DNA of 64,000 bases from Cavia porcellus (taxonomy: Eukaryota > Chordata > Mammalia > Rodentia > Caviidae), in the NCBI RefSeq assembly GCF_034190915.1, contig NW_026947485.1:50327019-50391018 (forward strand), in the 5' to 3' direction. Position numbers and translations under genes: made by a program. The notes under the pieces were generated by a model, which saw nothing but the letters and a program-made list of their open reading frames with translations, was not told the DNA's origin and made no database searches. Of the stretch, positions 1 to 10,136 are shown piece after piece (the stretch's first letter is position 1; each line of letters begins with the position of its first letter).

Positions 1-1270
1 TGAAGAACATGATCTCTTGTCTAATACCCATAATGAACTTAGCCTTCCAGGGACTGATGTGCAATCTTTCTAGAAAATGCCCAGGCATATTCTATTTACT
101 TCCCCAAATCTCTCAGTCCCCTTGATGGTTAGAAGAGTCTCATGCGGTCAGTCTCCATTCTGCTCTGTAGTTCTCATGTCTAGCTGCACACTCAAGTAGC
201 CTGGGATCATCTGACAATTCAGATGTCCATGCTGCTTCCCAGTCATTAAGCAGGAGTGTGTGTGGGGGGGGGGGAGGGGGGTGAGGGGTGGGGAGGAATC
301 AGTACTTTTCAACTTCTCTTTATGATTCTTCAGTATAGCCACACTGAATTCACTGATTCCTGGGAAGCTTTGGCCTGAACAACTGTGACAGCCCAGTATG
401 CAGCATTAAATAGTTGTTCAAAAGTTTAGTTTTCTGTGACACCATCTTTGGAAGAAGATATGACCCTCAATTTCCATACATAGGGTCTAGTGGGGTTGTT
501 AAACACAAAGACTTCTGGGTACTAAATCAAGATTCTGAACTTTGGTGGTGTGGCAAAGTGAATTTCTGTACTGTCCAAAACTGCCACCAAATGCTATTTG
601 CTATTTTATTGATGAACCAATGAGACCAATGAGATACCTTTATAAATACATTTTAAAAATGTTAAAGGGAGAAACATAAAAGGAGGAACAATAAATGTCT
701 ACTGCTATAAGTATAATCTTATTTTATATTTTACTAAGTTGCACTCTAATCTTTTCAGAGTTTTGACAACTTTTACTGAAAGAGTAGCTACGGGGAAGCA
801 AACACTGAACAGTGTAGGTCTACAGATTAAGGAATATCCAATGTGGCAACTTAAATGACCATGGATTCAGAAACCTACAGCATCTTTGCTCAAACAGAGA
901 AGACTTAAGGAAATGTAGGATAGTCTTCCTGGAGGAAACAGAAGGTAGTGAGATGTTAAAAGTGGCCATGAACCAATGAGCAACCCTAAAATCTGCAAAA
1001 GGAAATGGACCTATTTGGTGTACTCAGAGTGAATGGAAATAATAAGAGGAAATTAAAGCGAGACAGACTTTAGTATAATAAGTTAGGAAGGATTCAACAA
1101 TGAAATAGGCTTGATGGTAAATAGATGAGTTCCCATGGCTACCAGTATTCAAGGTGAGTGCACCTCCATCCAGTTACATGGAAGGTACTTTGTTTAGGGT
1201 CCCTTGTCAGTGTTAAGTCTATGCTTATCATTATAAAGGAAGGGAAGAAATGTTAGCAGCATCTGATTTT
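1..1270. other. Intergenic region downstream of ST7
   Basis: This stretch lies beyond the predicted polyadenylation site of ST7. I see no exon, RNA gene or clear recent transposon in it. The only conspicuous structure is a G-run near 257-297. Short open frames here are not supported by homology. Confidence 0.55.
257..297 (+). repeat. G-rich low-complexity tract
   Basis: A GT stretch passes into a run of about a dozen G, then several further G4-G6 runs separated by one or two bases. Four or more closely spaced G-runs satisfy the usual G-quadruplex pattern on the plus strand (the non-template strand for a plus-strand transcript, the template strand for ST7). It lies about 1 kb past the predicted ST7 3' end. 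Confidence 0.8.
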
Positions 1271-1279
1271 TACATCAAT

Positions 1280-2199
1280 TCTTTCTGCAGAGACCACTAC
1301 TGTTTATTCATTTAATAAACATTTATTGAAAACCTACTAGGTGCAAGGCACTGTGCAAAGTTTTGGGGATACAGAGATAAGGAAGATACAGTCCTGCTCT
1401 CAAGGAGCTTACATTCTAAAAGGGGACATTTTCCTAACAATTATATAGAACAACAAACGTGTTAATATAGGTATTTGTGGAATACTGAGGAATCATAGAG
1501 AAAGGGCACCTCACTCAGCTTCAGAGAAACTTAAAGAAAGCTGAGTATGGAAGAACAAAGAGGCATTAGTGGAGTGCACAAGTGGGGTGGTAATGGTGAA
1601 GGGCATTCCAGTAGAGCAACAGAGTACGTGCAAAGACACTGAGATGTGCAAACGTGTGTGGCTGAGGAGCAGGGTTTGGGCAAGAATTGGAGAAGAGAAG
1701 TTTCCTGAAGAGTTAATCCAGGGACAGACGGTAAAAGGCCCTACACATCATGCTAAAGTACTGGGACTTTATCCTGAAGTAGCTGCGAAACCACTGGAAA
1801 AATTCAAGCAAGAAAGTGACATGCTTAGGTCTGCCATTTAGAGATCATACTTGTGTCAGTATTAAAGAAAGCCTGACAGAGGAGATGACTGTAAAAAAGG
1901 AGCTCACTTAAGACAATTACAGGAGTTCAGGCCAGAAATCACTCAAACTAGGAGAGATGCTATGAGGACAGAAGGGAGGGAGTAAGTCACATTTACCAAA
2001 CGCCTAGCTGCTTAGGAGGTTAGAACCCACAAGAGTGTGAAGGCTGAACGGATAGGATGCAGGGAGTAAGAAAGAAAAAAAGTTTGGGAGGCTGCCAAGT
2101 TTCTGGCTTCAGGAACCGGGTGGCTGGCAGGACCACTGGCGGAGGTCAGGAATACAGGAGGAAGAGCAGTTTGGTGGTGAGGGAGGAAGGGTGATGAGT
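1280..2199 (-). other. ST7: Predicted ST7 3' UTR (L2-derived)
   Basis: Sequence from the stop codon to the candidate polyadenylation signals is about 0.9 kb and is occupied by LINE-2 sequence in the sense orientation. The 3' boundary is inferred from the AATAAA motifs only. A different ST7 isoform may use another terminal exon not seen in this window. Confidence 0.6.
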
Positions 2200-2245
2200 T
2201 CAGTTTTGGAAATGTTGAGATTGAGATGCCGGTGGGATTTCCAGT
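1300..2245 (-). mobile_element. LINE-2 (L2) 3' end, sense to ST7
   Basis: On the minus strand the bases from about 2243 downward translate to the C-terminal part of a CR1/L2 reverse transcriptase, including a Trp followed by a HRHLNLNISKTEL-type block, which is a characteristic conserved L2 segment. Further down, the typical L2 3' UTR appears: a block about a rising total of cell counts is absent, but the words for 'clip to total, shared with the last 60 bases' are recognisable as the L2 tail with its AATAAATGTTT end at 1330-1300. The copy is old and carries many substitutions. Its upstream end coincides with the middle of the ST7 terminal exon. Confidence 0.8.
1303..1327 (-). terminator. ST7: Candidate ST7 polyadenylation signals (two AATAAA)
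   Basis: Two AATAAA hexamers occur on the minus strand, at 1322-1327 and 1303-1308. They are the conserved 3' terminal motif of a LINE-2 element whose sense strand matches ST7. I noticed no other AATAAA between the ST7 stop codon and this point, so cleavage near 1275-1295 is inferred. Confidence 0.6.
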
Positions 2246-2319
2246 TCATCTTCAACACGCATGACAATGCTCTTGCAATTCCAGTCCCTGAACTCTGCCG
2301 AGCAGAAAATGTCAATCAT
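2200..2319 (-). CDS. ST7: ST7 terminal coding exon (39 codons plus stop)
   Basis: The minus strand gives an AG acceptor just above 2319, then an ATG-ATT-GAC start of exon in phase 0, and an open frame of 39 codons ending in TGA at 2200-2202. The peptide begins MIDIFCSAEFRDW and ends PASQSQHFQN, matching one known C-terminus of ST7 apart from a few substitutions as far as I recall. The last 13-14 codons overlap LINE-2 sequence, read in a frame different from that of the L2 reverse transcriptase. Other ST7 isoforms end with a different hydrophobic tail; I did not find that exon in this window. The segment is expected to be cytosolic or luminal tail following the last membrane segment; which side is unknown to me. 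Confidence 0.93.
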   Translation of the reverse strand: MIDIFCSAEFRDWNCKSIVMRVEDELEIPPASQSQHFQN

Positions 2320-3091
2320 CTGGAAAGGGATTAAATCAACTCAGCCAAGTTAGAAATGATCCTCTCCGATCCCACTTGCCTTGAAATCTGAATGGAGTTC
2401 CAGGGAAACAACCGATATCCTTTTCCTTCCTTTTGGTGGGAACCTATCTGTGGCAAAATCAGCAAACTTATCCTCACTGCATGAGAGGTTGAAATGGTCA
2501 ACTCACAACAAGGAAACAACAGTTTCTGGCTGTCAGTATAGATGGCTTTATTAAGGTTCTATACACCTCTCTTTAAAGACTCTTACTTAACAGACTGCCT
2601 CATTTTTACATATCATGTCAAGAAACATCTTAATACTACAAGCTTTCATGACCTCTCACAGTTCGTTCTCCAAACAAGCCAAGGTTTTGTACCATTTAAA
2701 TAATCTTTGGAAATGTAAACCTCATCCTTCCTGAAGGAAAGATCCACAGCATCTAGAGATTAGGAATAATGTCATTCAATAATACAAAATTTAGTAATTT
2801 CCCACCCATTTCTCACCTGCTAGAATTCCTTAATTATTTCATCCTTCTGAACCTCATGCACTTTTTGAAACATGCTAGGAATCTGCTTCGTGAAACCAGG
2901 CAAGGCATTCATTAACAACTTGTACTTTTTCATTTGACCATTAATTCCTTTATTCTACTGATGATGATAAGAATTAAACAGTGAGCAAATGATCTCTGCA
3001 GCCTTGTAACCATTACTGCATGACAGGCTCCCATTTCTCTCATGCTACTTTCCCTGTCCATTCTGAGATCTCCCTCTTGGCAAATACTCAC
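2320..3091 (-). other. ST7: ST7 last intron (772 bases)
   Basis: Bounded by a GTGAGT donor (minus strand, 3091 downward) and an AG acceptor at 2320. No other gene or clear repeat was recognised. It is where an alternative last exon could lie, but none was identified. Confidence 0.85.
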
Positions 3092-3231
3092 AGCTTTTGC
3101 AAAGACCCCCATAAGTTCTGGGAACTGATGTGTCAGGAGAGCCAGCATGGCTGTGAAGGAACACAATCCAGCAGTAAAGAGAATAAAGAAGGGAAGCTCC
3201 TTTTTTGGGTAAACTGAGACTTCATGGAACG
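3092..3231 (-). CDS. ST7: ST7 exon with C-terminal membrane segment
   Basis: A 140-base exon: two bases completing a Ser codon, then 46 codons beginning [15 protein letters not shown] and ending MGVFAKA. It has a CTACAG acceptor and a GTGAGT donor. Residues about 13-36 of the exon are strongly hydrophobic ([20 protein letters not shown]), consistent with a transmembrane helix. The phase-0 end joins directly to the ATG of the terminal exon. The sequence is almost identical to what I recall of mammalian ST7, which points to strong constraint. Confidence 0.95.
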
Positions 3232-5877
3232 CTGTAGAAGAGACCAAATGGATATATTAGGGCTGCAGTGAAAGCATCCTTGGGGAATCTCACCATGGTA
3301 GAACTGACTCTTCGGGGCTTTGGCTAAAGCCTGTTGGGAATACAATGGGTAGAACGCTTGACAAACCACAGCTCACACAGGACGCTGCCTTTGGCTAAAA
3401 ATCTGCTTCTCTTACATCCACAAACAACCTCCACTCTAGCTGGAGAAGATTAATTTGGAAATTTCTGGGCAGGAATAACAGCATAATCTATGTCTAATAT
3501 ATAGTGCTCCTTTCTCAAACGTGAACACAAAACCACAAAATTTACAAAATATATGCTCAATGTATAAAACTTGGAAAATTAAAAACCAAGTATATTGAAA
3601 AAAATCTTGCCTACATTTTTACCTTCCTGTATTTTTAAAATTATTATGAGATGATATTAGTTTATCTTGTATTTTTTCCGGGCACACATTAAGTATGTCA
3701 GTGAAGGGTGCTACCCTGATAGACATCCCGCCAGGACCTCACACACTGGCCTATTCAACCTGCAAGGGGTGAGACTAAGGTTGTAGGGTTATCTGGCACA
3801 AGTGTAAGAGACTCTTTATAATGAATACACTTACAACAATCACCGGAAAAAAAAAAAAAAAAAACAAACCCTAACTAGTGTTCTTTAGAGCGTTTTTTAT
3901 AACCTTAAACATTGGTTTGAGAAAACCAAAAAGCTATGACACAAAAATAAGGAGAAGTGACTGCCTGTGACTGTGTGGTGATGGAAGTGATGACCAGGAT
4001 GGTTCCTTGCACAGAGGAGGAAGAACCAACTGCCTGGGAGTAGCAGAAGAGGCTTTGAAACCCCAGGTGAACAATATCATTGCTCTATCCACTTGAATAA
4101 TCCAGACTCAGAAAACACAAGAGCTAAAGGTCCTTCATTAATTATTAAACTCTTGTTATTCAGGATTCTAACCCACACTGAGAGTAGAGAGGATCAGGGA
4201 GAGATACAGAAGCCTGTCTACCAGGTAAACCAACCCGCTAAGATTCAAGCGCAGGGTGGACATGTACTGGGTGTGCAACATGGCAACAGTTACATGGTTA
4301 ATGTAAAAAACATAGGTAGCATCTAAAATAGCCAGCCGTATTCATCTCTGTCTCAAAGCCCAATCCCAAAAAATATTTTGGAGAAAGATCAGACTTGGAC
4401 CATGACATTCAATTAAATAAATGTGAGCTATAATTTTCTATTTCAGGCTTATAAAGATTAGCCCTATAAAGTTTTAAGATCTGTAATCTTGTTCTAATAG
4501 TTAATCTATCCCCATGGAAACTTAATTGGACTCAATTAAAACATTTAAAAACATTGTACTTTTCAGAAAACTGCCCTAACAGAAAATTGAAACTTTAACA
4601 AGGATCTCCCTGAAGGGGGAGTCAAAACGAAAACTATGAGCCACAGCAGAGGTTGCTGAAATCAAATCTAATGTCACGTGAGGAACCAGATCTTTTCTAG
4701 GATAAAACTTGGACAGTGAGGAACATATTGCTGAGATTTCCCAGTTTCCTAAGGAACAAATCTCATGTTGGTTCTGGCTGGCAAGGAAACAAGTAAGGTT
4801 CCTCCTACTACCTCACCTTGACAACAGCTTTGACCCAGACCCTACCACGTTGGAGGCTTGCCAGCGGCTCCGTGATGCTAGTGTTTGCAAACTTACATGT
4901 GCACACAATTCCTCCAAGTGTGTGGGGGGAATAATGGTATACATGTATATACTATGGCTGTGAAATATTGACTTAACTGGGGCTGATAAAATAGGAGACA
5001 GTGGCAAGAGAGAATAGGGAAGAGAGAAGAGCCAAAATGTGGAGCTTATTATCTAAGGGAGAAAAATATATTCTAAGTCAGGACCACATGAAAAGCCTGG
5101 ACATGATCCTTGTACACACAATTATTGGATAATAACTATTTAGGCTAAATGGTCAAAACAATGTTGTATTACAATAAGCCAAAATAATACTTCCCACATG
5201 TGGTGTGGACCATTAGACTGCTGCCCTGTAAGGTACTAGACGGCAGGGTTTCCTTCTCTGGGCTTTATACAGTGCCGAGCTGCACGTGTGCTCTGCACAT
5301 GTTTGCCAACTCATTAGGAAAAATCCACAAGATGTTCACGGGAAATCCCTCGGCCAAGAGCATTGCATCACCTCACAGAGCACACCACCCTGCCCAGGAC
5401 TCCACCTCTGGCAGTGAAGCCAGTGTCCTGGTGCTGCTTTGCCATCCATGACTCATCCTAGCTTCCTCTGAAGTCAGCAGTTCCTCTCCAGAGTCCAGTC
5501 TGTGCAGACCCTGTGGGGCCTACTGGAGAGCCTCAGGAGAGACCCCCCATCCCCGCCTGCCAGCGGTAGCACAGCGAGGATAAGCCCTGTACTGGGGTTC
5601 TCTACGTTTAGGCTGATCTACACATGATGCCCCATCTAAATTCCAGTGCTCTGGTATCTTTTCTTTGATGAATGTGGAGACAGAGGAGCAGGAAGCCCAA
5701 CCTACTCACATAATTCACTTTAATACACACGCTATCAAATAAGGACAGGGCTGGGAGAAAAGTAATAAAAGACAAGGAACATTCTAAGCATTTATCATTC
5801 CCTCTTCTTCCCGTCCCCACCTTTAGTCACGCCACCCTTCCTGCCTGCAGAAAGGACTGCAGAGAGGTGGAACTTAC
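3232..5877 (-). other. ST7: ST7 intron (2646 bases)
   Basis: Non-coding sequence between the two flanking exons. It includes an A-run at about 3846-3864 and no recognised gene. Parts are AT-rich and may be very old transposon sequence, which I cannot assign. Confidence 0.85.
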
Positions 5878-5970
5878 AGGGAAGCAGCTCCCGGTCTGCT
5901 GTTTCTGTGCATATTGGGTATGGATAAAATAGGTGTCCCTTTTCCAAAGGATAAGGGATCATTCGGAAAG
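5878..5970 (-). CDS. ST7: ST7 internal exon, 93 bases
   Basis: Two bases finish a Thr codon, then 30 codons run from [15 protein letters not shown] to ETADRELLP, and one base starts the next Ser codon. The acceptor is a CTTTTCAG and the donor GTAAGT on the minus strand. The hydrophilic, Tyr/Pro-rich peptide precedes the C-terminal membrane segment. The Pro-Tyr-Pro-Ile-Cys-Thr order favours ST7 over ST7L from memory. Confidence 0.95.
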
Positions 5971-8900
5971 CTGAAAAGGAAAGACAGTATATTAGAGGTT
6001 TAATGTTTGTCTTATAATTTCCCAATTTCAAAAAGTGACTTGTGAGCACTTTTAAAACAGGAAACACTCTTCTAAGGGAGGCAAGACTTACCCAAACTCT
6101 GAGTCATGTGCCTGATAAAATGTCAGAGATACAATTACGATATATTACTCACACATTAATTTCATACTATATATTCTGGACAAACCTCACAAAACTGGGT
6201 GTGGAGAGAGGTGCAGATGGGTAGGGAAGCCATCAATATCAATGCCTAGGATCTCATCATCTATAAAAATGTTTTAAGCACTAATTTAATATCATTCATT
6301 CACTGGTAATAACACAAACTTGGTTAGAAATGTTTTCCTAAGAAATATAAATGTGGACTGACTTATTGGAGCTTATTACAGATACACAAATATGAAAGGC
6401 TTTCTACCATATATATTTTAAAAATATGTCTAAATGGATTAGAATTCTAACCAAGATGGATAAAAACAAAAGTCTAAACATATATGACTAGAAAGGTATT
6501 TCTAAACTTTATGAAACCTTTAAATCTTCAATATCATATGGGAAAAATGAATGTGGGGAGATTAGTTATCTGTATTCTGATGATGTCAGGTCACCTAAAT
6601 TCTGCTTTCGTGGCATCAGATGACATTAGGGCCCACACTGAATTACGGCTTTCCAATCAATCCATCCCTTTCCATTATCAAGTGTGTTATTCTCCCTTTT
6701 ACAATGTCATCAGCATGTTAGTCTCACTGTTCCTATGAACAGTGTTCACAGAGGCAATTTTTCTCCAACAGATGTCCTTTAACTACAGCACACTGCAGAT
6801 AGAGAACATGAAAGCCAAACGATTCCTACACTGGAAATGTCAGATAACAATCCTTACTTTCGTGTGTATCAATGAGAGATGGTAGCAACACACAGCAATA
6901 TTTTTAAGTGCTACATTTTAAGAAACGGTAGCTGCAACCTCAGCTGTGTAATTACCAAAGTCTCCTTAAAATGCCATCAATGTACATATTTATTTTTTAC
7001 ACACTTGTTTCAAACAGGAATCAGAAACAAAGAATGTTCTCCTTCATAAGAAATGACAAGGTTCCATTGTAACCAGCATCAGTGCACATATGGTATTTAT
7101 TCTGGTGTCTGAATATTATTTAAAAGTAAAAACATTATGTATGTGATTCCAGCATTTGGAATGCAGTCAATCTGCACCACAGTGGTATCACTCTGAGGTT
7201 ATACTGCATTGCCACGAAGAATATAAATCACTATAAATGTGGGATTAGAGCAGAGCCAGTTTGCTGGCAGTTTGCTGAGGTAAAAATGATATCAATTTTC
7301 CTCTTGTAACACAAACCTCTTAAACAGAGATTAAAACATTAAAAACACTCCTGACTTAAACTCTTCTTAAAATGAAAGGCTCACTCTAGTTCAACAAGAT
7401 CTTTTCCTTCATGTGAAGATGACTTTTGCCGAGTAGGACAAGCAAGAGAAGAATTCCTGCTTAGGTTGTTAACACACAGAGATCACTGGGAGGAACCAGC
7501 ATCTCTCTTAACGAATCACACTTTCAAGAGAATGAAAACTAACACAACCACCAAAGGAAACAAAACCCAGAAACAAAAACAAAAACCCCACCAACAACCA
7601 AAACCCTTTTTAGTTGTTTTATAGCATACACTAGAAAGCACTGATTTTACATTTAAACTACAGATTGGCTGAATTTTAAAACCATTTTCCATAAATGATG
7701 GCTGTTTTGAAAGCATCCAAAAAATGTGGAAAACATGCATGGGAAGTTTGGTTTTTTAAAATTCAGATTCTCCATGTGTAACCGAGGTTTCTATAGTTAA
7801 AGAATCCATTCAGGTTCAAGTGATATAAGTAAAACTTCAATTTTCAAAAAAGTTATAAATTTGAATCCTGAATTTTATTCAAAATTAAAGCAGGTCTGCA
7901 CTTGAAGGAATAACTTTTTAAATGAAATACAGAAGGGCAAGATTTTAAAGTGTTCAGCCATAGAAATCTTATGGTTGGTTAGTATCTTTTCAGTCAAACA
8001 CTGAATTTTTCCTCTAGTATTTATCATATATAAAGAATTTTGTGCGTCAATTTAGTTTTTTCTTCTTCTAATTGGTTTCTGTCTTTTTTGAAGAAGGTAG
8101 AGATATTGATGACATTCAATTAAAAATAATATATATTTCCTGCATTGCCCTCCCACTCTAAAGATTGTAAAGATGTTTACGATGCTTTTAAGATCGCTCT
8201 CACGTCAGTTGGCATTTACATTGAGTTCATAAAATAATATTAAGGCTTTTGGCTTCACTAAACAAAAGCAAATACAATTTCTGCCTGTAATTCTATCCTC
8301 TTCCCACCCTGCTGTGCAGGGTCCAACAAAGTGTGAGATAAGGGAGATCTGGAAGGAGAGGGAAGAGGCCTCTCCGAAGCCCTGCCAGTTTCACCTCCCA
8401 CCCCTGGTGGCCTTCACTGCAAAGACATGTGACTGCTCCAGGAGAGCCTCGTGGCATCAGCCAAGTATCTGACACTGTGCAAGTGCAAGCGTTAAGGGCA
8501 CACTGATTTGATTGTGCAAATAAGAATGATAAAGTTATTTGAACAGATCTATTTTATAAATGATTATAGAAGTCTTAAAAATCTTTGAGAAAAAACACAT
8601 TTCAGAGAAATTATATATATACATATATTTAAGTAAAGGCAAAAATATAATCTGGGCTATTGAGTTAATATGTGGCATACAAATCGCAATTGAGCATTTT
8701 CCTTTGTGTGCCGCACCCGCTCCATCTTGATTTTGGTTGGGTCAAAATCACACTCTACACAAGTCCAGGACGTGACCCTGTGTTCTTCTGTCCCCACCCA
8801 GGAGGCTCTTCCCAGCTCCAAGGCTATCACGGCTGTCTGCACTAAAGGCACTCCACAGTACTGGTGAGAAAACTGACAGAAGGCTGGACACACAGACAAA

Positions 8901-9004
8901 CTGACAATCTTCTACCTACCTTAGACAATGACTGAAGGTAATTTTTGACATTGTGTCTATGTTACCTTTTCAAAGAGGATCTCTAAAGACTTTGTACAAA
9001 TTAT

Positions 9005-9068
9005 TTGTAACAGTGAGAACTGGGTTTGAATCCCAGCTCTACCTCTTACAATTACTCTTTGGTTGAAA
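9005..9068 (+). mobile_element. MIR fragment
   Basis: Contains the MIR-like series gagaactgggtttgaatccc followed by agctctacctctta, the tRNA-related and central part of the element. A further MIR-like piece (the counterpart of the 'catctgtaaaatgggg' block) occurs at about 9294-9340, so the copy may be split by other sequence. Confidence 0.55.
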
Positions 9069-9689
9069 TGTGGATGCCTTCTTATGAAACACAGACACAA
9101 AGGGAACAGACACACAGCACACATGCCCTCCTCCTCCTCCAGCTTAGACTGTGTGCCAGGAAACATGATCCAATAATCTTAAAAGAAAATGTAACAGTTT
9201 CCATTGTGATAAAGACACTGAAGGAGAGACAGGTGGCGGTGTGCATGTCTGATGGGCAGGCGAGGGAGGGATAGGTCACTGGGCTGTGTCCAGTCTTTCA
9301 TCTGCAAAGTGAGAATACCATTGACCTCAAAATGCTGGTAAGAGAACCAAGCCCAACAGAGGCCAAGGTGTCCCCTGACAATGTGGCTAAACAGTTACAT
9401 TTCCCTTTATCTTCCTTCCTTCTCTACTAAAGGTTCTACTTCTCTATCAGGTTGCATTCTATGAGAAAAATGCTGCCCATTTGTTAACAATTAGAAATGC
9501 AAATAGTAAAACAGAAAACTGTCATCAAAATGCAAATTTTATGATCTAGTTTATGATCCGTTTTGACCGCAATGTAAGGAACAGCCATGAAGATCCACTT
9601 TTGTGGGACATTTCACTCACTTCACGCTAAGGAAAAATGAAACCAAAGCATGGCTTATGAGCTGCATTCTTTAATTATTAGAAGTGAAA

Positions 9690-9945
9690 GAAGCTGAATC
9701 CTGCCTCAGTTTGTGTTCGGTTTTGATGTTCTTCACTTGCTCCTTCTGCTCTCGTGCCCTGGTCTGCTCTCTGGCACCTCCTATCATCAGCCATGTGCTA
9801 GAACTGTTTGTGGACCTGGCTCCCTGCCTTCATCACAAAGCTTCTCAGTCTTGGACTTGGTAGTCTGGAACACAATGCCTAATACAAAGAAGGGGCTCAA
9901 TGAATATTTGCTGAATAAAGGAATGAATAAATTAATACAAAATCA
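9690..9945 (+). mobile_element. L2-like 3' end
   Basis: Ends in a plus-strand tail with aatgcctaatacaaagaagg and then ctcaatgaatatttgctgaa, which resembles the LINE-2 3' terminus. The upstream part is too diverged for firm assignment. Confidence 0.5.
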
Positions 9946-9975
9946 AGAAAATTTTTCTTTAAAAACTCAGGTGAA

Positions 9976-10136
9976 TCCAGGTGCAGTGGTGCGCACCTCC
10001 CTGTAATAGCTACACTAGAGACTGTGGTAGAAGAACCACTTGACCTCAGGAGTTCGGGGCCAGTCTAGGTAATGCTAGGGGCCCCATTTCTGAAGAAAAA
10101 CAAAACAAAACAAAACCAAAAAGAAACAAACAAAGC
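9976..10136 (+). mobile_element. 7SL-derived monomeric SINE (B1/FLAM-like)
   Basis: Begins with a diverged 'ggtgcagtggtgcgcacc' block and includes a later caggagttcggggccagtct block, both typical of 7SL-derived SINEs. It ends in an A-rich tail with CAAAA repeats. No ID-like second unit follows, unlike the dimers elsewhere in the window. Confidence 0.75.

Noticed and set aside
9976..10136. Alu-like sequence suggesting a primate
   Set aside because: It is a single 7SL-like monomer, and the surrounding ID and B1-dID SINEs point to a rodent.
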